A DNA stretch of 64,000 nucleotides from Pseudomonas poae (GCA_004000515.1 CP034537.1:6152001-6216000); one strand, 5' to 3'. Shown: positions 28,671 through 38,005, counted from the first letter of the stretch. Numbers and translations: made by a program. The notes: generated by a model from the sequence alone, not told the origin.

Positions 28671-29410
28671 TCGCGCTCACCGCCGTCAGGCTTGGGGATT
28701 ACTACACGCCGTACCGGACGGGGCCGGTAGACACCTGAAAGAAGCTGTTCGCGAATCGCCGCCCACTGGGTCAGCAGATGTTCGGCTGTCTGTTCAATGT
28801 CCAGACCATCGACTCCTGCCGCACCTTTGTTGGCCTTGACCCGTTTCCACGCCCGCTTCAGGTTTTCTCTCGCAAAGGCCCGTTCCAGCAGCCCTTGCCC
28901 TGCGTTGTTGGTTTCATTTTGCGGGCGGTTGACCTCGTCGCTGACGGAGCTTCTCACGGTTTCACCGTTCGCAGTCTCCATCCGCCCCGCGTTTGGCGGG
29001 CATCTGACTTCCGGTCTTTCGCATCAACATGGCCTATAACGCTTTCTCTCGTTCGGCCCTTTGTCTAAAAAAAAAAGACTACTACGGCCTCTGCTGACTT
29101 CTCGCTCCGGCTGGCACCGTCGCCCTTTCAGGCATGAGGCGAGATCTCCCCAGGTAAGAACGCAATCCTTCACCACACAACCGCCGGATTTACACAGCCT
29201 GATCCTTGACCACAAGAGCTTCGCGGTTTTGTGCCCGCTCGCCCTGATCGGCCGCGCCTTTTATCCGGTTCTTGTACATCGGCTCATGGATTCGATTCAC
29301 GCTTCCTCCCCACACTCGGTCGCCCTCATGCAGTTGCGCTTCACTTCGTTCGCTGTGGTCAGCTTACGGCGGGACTTTCACCCACAAGATTGCGCCCATG
29401 CTGGGCGCAT
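28668..29410 (-). mobile_element. Group II intron, bacterial class C type, 5' part (truncated)
   Basis: Reading on the minus strand from about 29410, the sequence ATGCGCCCAGCATGGGCGC followed by GTGGGTGAAAGTCCCGCC is the start of domain I of bacterial class C introns; the usual first base G appears as A. The element begins directly after a transcription terminator hairpin, the known target preference of class C introns. About 740 bases remain: the 5' half of the ribozyme and the start of the reverse transcriptase gene. Domains IV (rest) to VI are gone, cut at the IS21 junction. Confidence 0.75.
28672..28981 (-). pseudogene. ltrA: Group II intron reverse transcriptase/maturase, N-terminal fragment
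   Basis: Starts METANGETVRSSVSDEVNRP and has the RT-0/RT-1 region characteristic of LtrA-type proteins: ENLKRAWKRVKANKGAAGVD, IREQLLSGVYRPRPVRRVVI and PKPDGGERELG. It ends there, at the point where intact proteins continue IPTVLDR, because IS21 sequence follows. About 103 of some 420 or more residues survive; the YADD catalytic site is absent. Confidence 0.85.
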
Positions 29411-29414
29411 TAAA

Positions 29415-29435
29415 AACCCGGCACGAGGCCGGGTT
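29415..29435 (-). terminator. Rho-independent terminator, insertion target of the group II intron
   Basis: Stem AACCCGGC (29415-29422) and GCCGGGTT (29428-29435) with loop ACGAG. On the minus strand the stem runs into TTTTT. It is placed to end transcription from the hypothetical gene at 29659-30035. The intron begins within five bases of the T-run. Confidence 0.75.
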
Positions 29436-29658
29436 ACCCACCCTCCAAGACGCAGCCCCAAATGAGAGGGATGGAGAGCTGGCAGGAGAGTGCGGGGCGA
29501 GATATTGCCAAATGGTGTCATTCTGCACAATACAAACCTCTCGCCGCCCCTCTCCAGCATTTCATGTGACTTATGAATTTCACGCATCCAGAAGTAGCCC
29601 GTGACAGATGCACTTAAGCAAGCGACAACATCCGTTGTCGCCGCTCGAAGACAGCACC

Positions 29659-30035
29659 TCAGCTTGAGCCCAAGGCAGCGCAAACGATCCGTGCAGTAAT
29701 GTCGAAATTCTCCAGAGTGAGTACATCAATTGGCGAACGACCTTTTAGTCGCTCATGGGGTTTACAAAAGCGCGATAAAGCTTCCATGAGTCCGCATCCG
29801 GAGACTGAATCATCACCGAGAGAACCAATTTGTACCGCAATGGATCAAGCTGCCAATCGGGAATGCGATGACCGCGATTCCCCAGGCTCAGGGACAGCAG
29901 GCGCCGAGCCTTGATATCGCGATTGATCTGATCTCGGGATTTGCCTGCCAGTCTGGCGAAAACCAGCAGCGGTAAGTTACTCGACGCCTCAAACGTGGCC
30001 AACATTTCGGCCCGTTCACGCTGGATGTCAGACAC
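29659..30035 (-). CDS. Hypothetical island protein with HTH-like region, possibly MbcA/ParS antitoxin-like (frameshift near 29747)
   Basis: About 125 residues from a GTG start at 30035 (MSDIQRERAEMLATFEASSN). The centre, LPLLVFARLAGKSRDQINRD then IKARRLLSLSLGNRGHRIPDWQLDP, looks like a DNA-binding HTH with a short basic extension. After SWKLYRAFVNPMSD one base is missing; restoring it gives LKGRSPIDVLTLENFDITAR, a tail resembling the toxin-binding end of Xre/MbcA/ParS antitoxins (GRSPxDLL). No clear RES-type toxin gene lies next to it. Proteins of this kind are common beside integrases. Function not established. Confidence 0.55.
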
Positions 30036-30254
30036 GTGAGAGTTGTGAGGTTTTTCAGTGCGTATTGGATTGGGCAAGACAGGCGATTGGTTGGGCCCAA
30101 TAGGGGCTTTTCTCGCTACTGCCCAGCATCGTCGCTGGGGCGGTCCCCGGTGGAAAGCTGCTGCTATACAGAACGGCATTTCCCTTCGCGTTTTCCAGTA
30201 ACGGCAGCGAAGCTGCGCCCTCTAAACGAATAGTCAGGGGAGAACTTGCTGCTT

Positions 30255-31495
30255 TCAGTTTCCCCTGCCCCAAAGGTCCAATCTATTCGCCCAATCCTGC
30301 ATCATGGTCCGACGCTGCTCGACATATTCCGCGTGGTTGTAGGCCGCACTCACCTTGTCTGGATCGGCATGAGAAAGCTGCGCGTCGACCCATACCTTGG
30401 GGTAGCCAATCTCGTTAAGCGCCGTCGAAATCGTCGCCCTCATCCCATGACCGGTCAGTTGGTCGGCATACCCCATTCGACGCAGCGCTCCATTCAAGGT
30501 GTTCTCGCTAATGCGTTTGCTTAGGTCACTCCGGTGCGCGAACAAGTAACGCTGCGCGGGGACAACTTGGCTCAGCATCTGGCGCACTATTTCAAGTGCC
30601 TGGACCGACATTGGCACGATGTAAGGCGGTATATTTGAGGTCTGTTTCCCCGCCTTGCGCATCCCCAACTGAAGCTGCTTCACCACTTCCGGCGGGATGA
30701 TCCACAACCGCTGCTCCAGATCAAACTGATCGGGCGTCGCCAAGCGCAGCTCGCCGGTACGCACCCCCGTTAGCAGCAACAAGCAAAGACCTAGTCGTGT
30801 TTGGTTTGCACCACCGTAACCTCGAAGCGCGGCCAGCAATGCAGGCAGCTCGTCCATACGAAGAAAGGGATTGTGTGCGACAGGGGGTCTGGGAAGCGCT
30901 ACCACATCAAGGCCCGACGCGGGATTCTGGTCAAGCCCCTCCACCTTCACCAGCGCGTATCGGAACAATTGCTTGAACCAGGTCCGACATTTTTCCGCCG
31001 TTGTTAACGCCTTGCGTTGTTCGATTCCGCTCAATAGGTGCATCAGGTCGTGGCGATTGATGTCGTAGATGGACCGCCGGCCGAGCGTTGGCAGGATGTC
31101 TTTTTGAAGATTCTCAAGATCTGCGAGAGTGTGCTCTGGCGCCCCTCCTTCAGGCTCAGCCTGCGGAACGCGACCCATTGATCAAACACCGCTTCAAAGG
31201 TGTGCTCTGCCGCATTACGCACAGAGCGACGCTGCTGCTTGCGATGCTCATAAGGATTGATGCCCTGAGCAACTAAAGCACGCGCCTCATCACGGCGTCC
31301 CCGTGCTTCTTTGAGACTGATCTGCGGGTAACTGCCCAGAGACATGCGCTTCTGCTTGCCTGCCCAGTAGTACCTGAAATACCAGATCTTTCCCCCACGG
31401 GCAGTCACATTGAGCGCAAGCCCATCCGTGTCGCCGAGGGAGTAATCGTTGCCGGTAATTCTGGCTTGCCGAACGGTGGTATCCGAGAGTGCCAT
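30255..31495 (-). CDS. P4-type tyrosine integrase (frameshift near 31103)
   Basis: Site-specific recombinase that inserts and excises the island at the adjacent tRNA gene. The N-terminal DUF4102-like arm-binding domain is clear (MALSDTTVRQARI, DTDGLALNVTARGGKIWYFR, YYWAGKQKRMSLGSYPQISL). The catalytic domain has the first Arg in LLLLTGVRTGELRLA, HGMR in DQLTGHGMRATISTALNEIG, a later His in QLSHADPDKVSAAYNH, and the Tyr nucleophile in that region. One A missing from the AAAAA at 31101-31105 (minus strand) splits the frame; corrected length is about 413 residues. It lies 236 bases from the 3' end of tRNA-Gly and is transcribed away from it, the usual layout for P4-like islands. Confidence 0.9.
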
Positions 31496-31730
31496 AGCGA
31501 GCTCCTGATCAGAGTCAGGGCCAGATGCTCATCTCGCTATCCCAACTGCTCCAGCAACAAACCGATTCAGTGCGCGTCCGAATTCAAGACTCTCATTCAG
31601 GACTCAATTCAGGACTTAAAAGCACTGGATGGTGCTGGATTTCAGTGGTTCCCGCAGGAACGAAAAAAGGGCCTAAAGGCCCTGATTTCAATCACTTACA
31701 GAATTCAGTGGAACTCTGCAGCGCTATGTT

Positions 31731-31806
<76 letters not shown>

Positions 31807-31866
31807 TTGGTGATGCGCATTCTATAGAAATCTCAGAACCCGTCAACCTCTTGATTCAAAAAAGTT

Positions 31867-32427
31867 TTATTTCTTTTCGACGGTGGTGCGCAAATGAGGC
31901 CAGGCAGCGCGCAAATACTGGAGCATGGACCACAACGTCAGGCCTGCTGCGATCAGCAGCAAGGCGTAGCCCGTCAGGACCCAGAAGGAGAAATCCGAAG
32001 GGTTGGCCAGCAGGATCACCAATGCGAGCATTTGCGCAGCGGTTTTCCACTTGCCCATGTTGGACACGGCTACGTGGGCACGGGCGCCGATTTCGGCCAT
32101 CCATTCGCGCAGGGCCGAGACGACGATCTCGCGGCCGATGATCACGGCAGCCGGCAGGGTCAGCCACAGGTTGCCGTGTTCCTGAACCAGTAGGACGAGG
32201 GCGACGGCCACCATGAGTTTGTCGGCCACCGGGTCCAGGAACGCGCCGAACGGCGTGCTCTGCTCCAGGCGGCGCGCCAGGTAGCCGTCGAGCCAGTCGG
32301 TGGCGGCGGCGAAGGCGAACACCGAACTCGAGGCGGCATAGCTCCATTCATACGGCAAATAGAACAACAGAATGAAAATTGGAATAAGCAGGACGCGTAG
32401 AACGGTGATCAGATTAGGGATATTCAT
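31867..32427 (-). CDS. pgsA: CDP-diacylglycerol--glycerol-3-phosphate 3-phosphatidyltransferase
   Basis: Inner-membrane enzyme that makes phosphatidylglycerol phosphate, committing CDP-diacylglycerol to anionic phospholipids. 186 residues from ATG 32427 ([20 protein letters not shown]). The CDP-alcohol phosphotransferase signature D(x)2DG(x)2AR(x)8G(x)3D(x)3D is visible as [20 protein letters not shown] then LDPVADK. Four to five hydrophobic segments follow. It lies 33 bases after uvrC, in the conserved gacA-uvrC-pgsA order of pseudomonads. Confidence 0.96.
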   Translation of the reverse strand: MNIPNLITVLRVLLIPIFILLFYLPYEWSYAASSSVFAFAAATDWLDGYLARRLEQSTPFGAFLDPVADKLMVAVALVLLVQEHGNLWLTLPAAVIIGREIVVSALREWMAEIGARAHVAVSNMGKWKTAAQMLALVILLANPSDFSFWVLTGYALLLIAAGLTLWSMLQYLRAAWPHLRTTVEKK

Positions 32428-32459
32428 CGGCACAACTGGCTACGAGGTGGAAAGGCATT

Positions 32460-34281
32460 CTATTCGCTATGCAGATTCGCATAAATCAGTTCAGCGAGCT
32501 TTTACTGATACCGGGAGCTTTGGCTATTTCGTCAATGCTGGCACGGGATAGCTCCTGCAAGCCACCAAAATGTTTAAGCAAGTCACGACGGCGTGTCGGC
32601 CCGACACCCGCCACCCCTTCCAGGGTTGAGGTTCGCCGGGTTTTGCCACGGCGAGCACGGTGGCCGGTAATGGCAAAACGGTGAGCCTCGTCGCGGATCT
32701 GCTGGATCAGATGCAGCGCGGGTGAGTCGCCCTTCAAGGTGAACTCATGGGCGGCATCATTCAAGTACAACGTCTCGAAGCCGGCTTTACGCGTGGCGCC
32801 CTTGGCCACGCCAAGCAGGATCAGGTCGGGCACGGCCAGCTCATTGAGCACGTCGCGGGCCATGGACAGCTGGCCCTTGCCGCCGTCCACCAGCAGGATA
32901 TCCGGCAGCTTGCCCTCGCCGTCCTTCAGTTTGCTGAAACGCCGCGTGAGGGCCTGGTGCATGGCGGCGTAGTCGTCGCCAGCGGTGACGCCTTCAATGT
33001 TGTAGCGCCGATAATCGGACTTGATCGGCCCTTCCGGCCCAAACACTACGCAGGACGCTACCGTGGCTTCGCCGCTGGAGTGGCTGATGTCGTAGCACTC
33101 CAGGCGCTGTGGCGGCTCGTCCAGGTTGAGGACTTCGGCCAGGGCATCAAAACGTGCAGCAACATGCTGTCGATTGGCCAGGCGGGCGCTCAGGGCCTGC
33201 TCGGCGTTGGTCACCGCCAGTTGCTGCCAGCGGGCACGGGTGCCGCGTACGCGGTGGCTGATGTCCAGCTCGCGGCCGCGCAACTCGTGAATCGCTTCGA
33301 TCAGCGTAGGGAAGTCTTCATGCACCACGTTGACGATCAGCTCTGACGGCAGGTCGCGTTCGGGGCTGCTGACGTAATACTGGCCAAGGAACGCAGCCAT
33401 CACTTCGGCCACTTCCTCGTCGATACCGGTCTGCGGGAAAAAGTTCTTGCTGCCCAGCACTCGGCCGCCACGCACGCTGATCAAGTGCACGCAGGCGCCG
33501 CCCGGGTTGACGAACGCGGCGATCACATCAACATCGCCGGTGCCGCCTTCCATGCTTTGCTGGTCCTGGACACGGCGCAGCAGGGAGATCTGGTCACGCA
33601 GTTCGGCTGCGCGCTCGAAGTCCAAGGTGCTGGCCGCCTGCTCCATGGCGCCCGAGAGCTCATCGGTAAGCGCATTGCTGCGGCCTTCGAGAAACATCAC
33701 CGAATGGCGCACATCCTCGGCGTACTCCGCCGGTTCAACCAACCCCACGCACGGCGCCTTGCAACGTTTGATCTGGTATTGCAGGCACGGCCGGGTGCGG
33801 TTCTTGAAGAAGCTGTCTTCGCACTGGCGTACAAAAAAGTCTTTTGCAGCAGGCTCAGGCTTTCGCGGATTGCGCCGGCACTGGGATAAGGACCGAAATA
33901 CTTGCCCTTCTGCTTCTTCGCACCACGGTGAATGCTCAGTCGTGGGAAGTTGCCGTCGGACAAAAACACGTAAGGGTAGGATTTGTCGTCGCGCAGCAGG
34001 ATGTTGTAGGGCGGCCGCCATTCCTTGATCAGCGTCTGCTCAAGCAGCAGCGCCTCGGTTTCATTGGCGGTGATGGTGGTTTCGACCTGGGCGATACGCG
34101 CCACCAACGCAGCCGTCTTGGGCGCGAGGCCGCTCTTGCGAAAGTAGCTCGACAGGCGGTTCTTCAGGTTCTTGGCTTTGCCGACATAAAGCAGGCGTGC
34201 CTCGCTGTCGAACATGCGGTACACGCCGGGGCGGCCACTGCAGGTTGAGAGGAAGGCACTTGGATCAAACGGTGTGGTCAT
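32460..34281 (-). CDS. uvrC: Excinuclease ABC subunit C (two frameshifts)
   Basis: Makes the two incisions flanking damaged DNA in nucleotide excision repair with UvrA and UvrB. N-terminal GIY-YIG domain: [20 protein letters not shown], then the [17 protein letters not shown] region; UVR motif [19 protein letters not shown]-terminal RNase-H-like nuclease [20 protein letters not shown] and [10 protein letters not shown]; HhH tail [20 protein letters not shown]. One T is missing in the run near 33835 ([13 protein letters not shown] restored) and one base near 32498 ([14 protein letters not shown] restored), giving 607 residues, the expected length. Stop is TAG at 32460. Two hits in such a conserved gene point to assembly errors. 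gacA lies one base upstream. Confidence 0.95.
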
Positions 34282-34282
34282 G

Positions 34283-34924
34283 TCAGGCGCTGGCGTCCAC
34301 CATGCCGTGGCGCACCGCGAGCAGGGTCAATTCAACATCACTGCTGATGGCGAGCTTCTCGAAAATGCGATAGCGGTAGGTGTTGACGGTCTTGGGCGAC
34401 AGGCACAGCTTGTCGGAGATCGTCTGTACCTTCTGGCAACCGACGATCATCAAGGCGATCTGGATTTCCCGCTCCGACAGCGTATCGAACGGCGAGTCGC
34501 TGGTGGGCTGGAAGGACTTGATGGCCAATTGCTGGGCAATCTGCGGACTGATGTAACGCTGGCCAGCAAACACGAGGCGAATGGCCTGCACCATCTCGGC
34601 CAGGCCGGCGCCTTTGGTCAGGTAACCGGCCGCCCCCGCCTGTAGAAGGCGTGTAGGAAACGGGTCTTCCTCGCACACGGTTACCACCACGACTTTGATG
34701 TCGGGGTGGCTGCGCAACAGCTTGGTCGTAGCGCCAAGACCGCCGATTCCGGGCATCTTGACGTCCATCAGCACCACATCGGGCTTCAATTCCCGCGCCT
34801 TGATCAGGGATTCCTCACCCGACTCAGCCTGGCCGACTACTTGCAGGCCATCGATGTCAGCCAGCATTCGTGTAATGCCTGTACGAACGAGATCATGGTC
34901 ATCGACTACTAGCACCCTAATCAA
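34283..34924 (-). CDS. gacA: Response regulator GacA
   Basis: LuxR/NarL-type response regulator of the GacS/GacA system, which switches on small RNAs (Rsm) and through them secondary metabolism, exoenzymes and motility control. 213 residues from a TTG start at 34924, as in other pseudomonads ([20 protein letters not shown]); GAGGT lies upstream. The receiver has the acidic pair VDDHD, phosphoacceptor Asp54 in [13 protein letters not shown], and Lys in GYLTKGAG. The HTH is [20 protein letters not shown] followed by [20 protein letters not shown]. It is cotranscribed with uvrC one base downstream. Confidence 0.96.
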   Translation of the reverse strand: MIRVLVVDDHDLVRTGITRMLADIDGLQVVGQAESGEESLIKARELKPDVVLMDVKMPGIGGLGATTKLLRSHPDIKVVVVTVCEEDPFPTRLLQAGAAGYLTKGAGLAEMVQAIRLVFAGQRYISPQIAQQLAIKSFQPTSDSPFDTLSEREIQIALMIVGCQKVQTISDKLCLSPKTVNTYRYRIFEKLAISSDVELTLLAVRHGMVDASA

Positions 34925-35073
34925 GCAGACACCTCGCGAAATGGTCTTATAGGTTGCTGAACACCTTAGCAAAAACCACGGCACAGACCTAGCTACAAGC
35001 GTCATATATGTAGAGTTTGCCCGCACTTGAGCGTCTGTCGCTCGGCAGGCTGCCCAAGGTGCTGGCCAAAAGG

Positions 35074-35535
35074 TCAGCTTTGCGGGGGCACCAGCGGGGC
35101 GCAGGGCTCGCAAATACGCTCCATCTGCCAAAAACAATTCTCCTCACTGACGACATTGAACCCCAGCCGCGAATAGAGCTTCCTGGCGGGATTGATACTG
35201 AACACTGTCAGTCGTAATAACCCCAGGCCCAGCTCACACGCCTTGATGGCCATCTGCTCCAGCACCCAACTTCCTGCCCCTTGCCCGCGGCATGCCTCGA
35301 TCATGTGCAGTTCGCGAATGAACAACGCATCGTCGTCCCGGCTCAGGCTGATAAAACCTATCACCTCATCATCGTGGCAGATCAGCCAGCTTTTGCGGCC
35401 CGCCCAGGCGGTATCAAAACCATCGTTCGACCAAATGAAGCCATAGTGTTCGTAATAGCGATTCATCGCTTGTCGGGTCAGGGCGCGCGCAAACGACCGA
35501 TCCAGGTCCGTTGCTGCACGCAAGTGAAAGGTCAT
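35074..35535 (-). CDS. GNAT-family N-acetyltransferase
   Basis: 153-residue acetyl-CoA-dependent acyltransferase. The GNAT core is visible as FIRELHMIEACRGQGAGSWV (motif A, with RGQGAG binding acetyl-CoA), then LRLTVFSINPARKLYSRLGF and NVVSEENCFWQMER. The small N-terminal part has two aromatic-rich segments. It lies 18 bases downstream of a nitrilase-family gene and probably shares its transcript. Substrate unknown; a small-molecule amine is more likely than a protein. Confidence 0.88.
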   Translation of the reverse strand: MTFHLRAATDLDRSFARALTRQAMNRYYEHYGFIWSNDGFDTAWAGRKSWLICHDDEVIGFISLSRDDDALFIRELHMIEACRGQGAGSWVLEQMAIKACELGLGLLRLTVFSINPARKLYSRLGFNVVSEENCFWQMERICEPCAPLVPPQS

Positions 35536-35553
35536 TGCGGTGTGTCCTCCAGT

Positions 35554-36300
35554 TCAAATTGCTACCTGCCGTCCAGCCCAGCGACCGCCCTCCCGATAGG
35601 CGATAACCAGTGCATTACCTGTGTCGGGAGCCTCGGCAAGTAACCCTTCTGCGCTCCAGATGGCACTGCGCCCTGCACAGGCCCAGCCGCCCGACGGGCC
35701 ACCGTGGTTGGCCATCAGCACGAGCATCCCATGCTCCACAGCGTAACCCTGCAGCAGCGCAGAGTCAGTGGCATAACCACCTTTGCTGATCAGTACACCG
35801 GCGGCATACACGTTAGCCCCGGATTCTGCCGCCGCACGCGGGTGGCTGGCATGGGAGAAATCTGCGCAAACCGCCAGCGCAATCCGATCTTCACCCCACT
35901 GAAGTGCCGCCCCGCCCTGCCCAGGCACAAACGCCACCTCTTCCCCAGGGTGCAAGTGTTGCTTGGTGTAGACCGCCAGTGAACCGTCCGCCCCCAGCAC
36001 CAATGCGCCAATCAACACACCCGGTTGCGCCGCCAATCGGATTGGCATCCCCACTACCGCCGTCAAGCGCAACTCCCGCGCCATCTCGCGCAACGGTGCC
36101 AGCACGGGGTCCTCTGGATCGATCGCCAGACTCGCAGCCAACGACGGTTCGTATCCGGTCAACGACAACTCCGCAAACACCAACAGCTGCACACCCTGCT
36201 CAGCCGCCGCGCGCATCAACCGCAAATGCTGCTGGATATTGGCGTGTACATCGCCCGCAATGGAGACGGATTGGGCAGCAGCAAGGGTCAAGGCAGTCAT
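35554..36300 (-). CDS. Carbon-nitrogen hydrolase (nitrilase superfamily)
   Basis: 248-residue cytosolic amidase-like enzyme. The catalytic triad is Glu in LLVFAELSLTGYEP (near 44), Lys in YTKQHLHPGEE (near 113) and Cys in IALAVCADFSHASHP (near 146). A branch with short C-terminus and the GYA-TDSALLQGYAVEHGMLVL stretch hydrolyses small amides or omega-amidated acids. No nearby gene fixes its substrate. Confidence 0.9.
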   Translation of the reverse strand: MTALTLAAAQSVSIAGDVHANIQQHLRLMRAAAEQGVQLLVFAELSLTGYEPSLAASLAIDPEDPVLAPLREMARELRLTAVVGMPIRLAAQPGVLIGALVLGADGSLAVYTKQHLHPGEEVAFVPGQGGAALQWGEDRIALAVCADFSHASHPRAAAESGANVYAAGVLISKGGYATDSALLQGYAVEHGMLVLMANHGGPSGGWACAGRSAIWSAEGLLAEAPDTGNALVIAYREGGRWAGRQVAI

Positions 36301-36441
36301 GGTCGAGTCCGAGCAATGGGTATCAAATGGTTATCAGCATATCCCGGCCCATAGAGGTAAGTACCTCCTTGCCATAGAAATTACTGATTGAATCCTCCTG
36401 CGTGCCTCTAGTAAGCTCCCCCCATCATTTGGAGACATACC

Positions 36442-36576
36442 ATGTTGCAACTCACCCACACTCAGGTTTGCCCTGCTGCCAGCGCCCCGCGCTCGGTGTC
36501 GGCTACCCGCGTGAACGGTTCGAGCGCAGCAGTAAGCTTTTATTTTGGGTATTGGTTTAGCCACTGGCGCGCCTGA
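36442..36576 (+). CDS. Aromatic-amino-acid leader peptide 1 (attenuator)
   Basis: Short ORF of 44 codons with GGAGA 6 bases before its ATG. Near its end it reads SFYFGYWFSHWRA: three Phe, two Tyr and two Trp in twelve codons, a density only expected for ribosome-stalling leader peptides. A strong terminator follows 50 bases after the stop, and a GGGGT (36604-36608) just after the stop could pair with ACCCC (36627-36631) to disrupt it. The DAHP synthase gene, the entry to aromatic synthesis, follows. So low charged tRNA for Phe, Tyr or Trp should stall the ribosome and allow readthrough. I know of no other reason for such a peptide here. Confidence 0.8.
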   Translation: MLQLTHTQVCPAASAPRSVSATRVNGSSAAVSFYFGYWFSHWRA

Positions 36577-36625
36577 TACCTGAAATCGGCGCCCACTACT
36601 CAAGGGGTCGCCTACCAGAGAATCT

Positions 36626-36663
36626 AACCCCGGTCGGCTCCCCGACCGGGGGTTTTGTTTTTC
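36626..36663 (+). terminator. Attenuator terminator upstream of DAHP synthase
   Basis: A 10-bp GC-rich stem, CCCCGGTCGG and CCGACCGGGG, around a three-base loop, followed by GTTTTGTTTTTC. It separates leader peptide 1 from leader peptide 2 and the DAHP synthase gene, so most transcripts should end here unless antitermination occurs. Confidence 0.88.
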
Positions 36664-36706
36664 AGGCCCTCATCCATTCAGCAAGAACACTTTAAGGACA
36701 CACGAC

Positions 36707-36859
36707 ATGAACTACGCCACCTATTACCGCTACGACACTTGCACTGCATGGCGATTTAGCAAGCTCCGCTCGGGACAGCCTGCCGCCTCCGATCGGTCAC
36801 CTATTGGTGGCAAGCCAACACACGTAGCCGATACGGCCAATTGTCGAACACCCCAGTAG
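36707..36859 (+). CDS. Putative leader peptide 2 (Tyr-rich)
   Basis: ORF of 50 codons with AAGGA about 9 bases before its ATG. It begins NYATYYRYDTCTAWRF: four Tyr in the first nine residues, then Trp and Phe; the rest is unremarkable. It ends at a TAG whose last base is the first of a GC-rich hairpin, GGGCCAAGCGCGCGGG with CCCGCCGCTTGCCC (36859-36893), which abuts the ribosome-binding site of the DAHP synthase. No T-run follows, so this second element may act on translation rather than on termination. Less certain than leader 1. Confidence 0.55.
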   Translation: MNYATYYRYDTCTAWRFSKLRSGQPAASDRSPIGGKPTHVADTANCRTPQ

Positions 36860-36907
36860 GGCCAAGCGCGCGGGAATAACCCGCCGCTTGCCCAGGAAGC
36901 CTTGAAT

Positions 36908-37978
36908 ATGAACTCCGCCACCGCCGCTTTGCCTGTTACCAACCTGTCCAGCGCTAATGAAGCCTTGACCCAACGCCTGCCCAGCTCCCTTGAGCTCAAG
37001 CATCAGTTGCCCCTCAGCCCGTTCCTCAACGAACAGATCCACGCCCATCGCCAAGCCGTGCGCGCCATCCTCAATGGCGAAGATTCACGTTTGCTGGTGA
37101 TCGTCGGCCCGTGCTCGATCCACGACCCCGAATCGGCCATGGAATACGCACGCAACCTGAAGAAGCTGGCCCTGGAAGTCAGTGACCAGATGCTGCTGGT
37201 GATCCGCGCCTACGTCGAAAAACCGCGCACCACCATCGGCTGGAAAGGCCTGGCCTACGACCCGCACTTGGACGGCAGCGATGACATGGCCGCCGGCCTC
37301 ACCCTGTCCCGCCAGTTGATGCGCGAAATGCTGCGCCTGGGCCTGCCGGTCGCCACCGAGCTGCTGCAACCCATGGCTGCCGGCTACTTCGATGACCTGT
37401 TGAGCTGGGTCGCGATTGGCGCGCGCACCACCGAATCGCAAATTCACCGCGAAATGGCCAGCGGCCTGGGCATGCCCGTGGGCTTCAAGAACGGCACCGA
37501 TGGCGGCGTGGCGATTGCGTGTGATGCCATGCGCTCCGCGTCCCACCCGCATCGGCACTTCGGCGTCGACAGCCAGGGGCATCCGGCAATCATCCAGACC
37601 CCAGGCAACCCCGACACCCACTTGGTGCTGCGCGGCGGTCATCGTGGGCCGAACTACGATGCACAGAGCGTTGCGCAGGTGAAGCACGACCTGGCCAAGT
37701 CCAAGGTCGCGGCGCGCATCATGGTCGATTGCAGCCACGCCAACAGCGGCAAGGACCCGTTGCGTCAACCAGCGGTGTTCGACGAAGTGCTGGAGCAACG
37801 CTTGCAGGGTGATACGTCACTGATCGGCATGATGCTCGAAAGCCACCTGTTCGAAGGCTGCCAGCCGTTGAGCGCGTCGATGAAATACGGCGTGTCGGTG
37901 ACGGATGGTTGCCTGGGATGGGATGGTACTGAGCAGTTGTTGCGCAGTGCAGCAGTGCGGTTGCGCGAGCGCCGCTGA
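36908..37978 (+). CDS. 3-deoxy-7-phosphoheptulonate (DAHP) synthase, AroF/G/H class I
   Basis: Condenses PEP and erythrose 4-phosphate, the first step of the shikimate pathway. ATG 36908 is preferred over TTG 36902 because AGGA stands 10 bases before it. Class I-alpha motifs: LLVIVGPCSIHDPESAMEYA, VIRAYVEKPRTTIGWKGLAY, VATELLQPMAAGYFDDLLSW, GFKNGTDGG, VLRGGHRGPNYD and IMVDCSHANSGKDP. 356 residues, normal for the feedback-regulated E. coli-type enzymes. The two upstream leader peptides suggest synthesis follows the supply of aromatic amino acids; which one inhibits the enzyme cannot be told. Confidence 0.95.
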   Translation: MNSATAALPVTNLSSANEALTQRLPSSLELKHQLPLSPFLNEQIHAHRQAVRAILNGEDSRLLVIVGPCSIHDPESAMEYARNLKKLALEVSDQMLLVIRAYVEKPRTTIGWKGLAYDPHLDGSDDMAAGLTLSRQLMREMLRLGLPVATELLQPMAAGYFDDLLSWVAIGARTTESQIHREMASGLGMPVGFKNGTDGGVAIACDAMRSASHPHRHFGVDSQGHPAIIQTPGNPDTHLVLRGGHRGPNYDAQSVAQVKHDLAKSKVAARIMVDCSHANSGKDPLRQPAVFDEVLEQRLQGDTSLIGMMLESHLFEGCQPLSASMKYGVSVTDGCLGWDGTEQLLRSAAVRLRERR

Positions 37979-38005
37979 AACCTCTGGCAATAAAGGCCAA
38001 ACTAC

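Noticed and set aside
29061..29465. Plus-strand ORF of 134 codons
   Set aside because: It is antisense to the 5' ribozyme part of the group II intron, which has no protein-coding role.
32460..34281. uvrC as a pseudogene
   Set aside because: Both lesions are one-base changes and correction restores the exact conserved length; an error is more likely.
34925..35137. 70-codon N-terminal extension of GacA
   Set aside because: GacA proteins start at [10 protein letters not shown]; the extension has no conserved sequence, and a TTG start with a ribosome-binding site is present at 34924.
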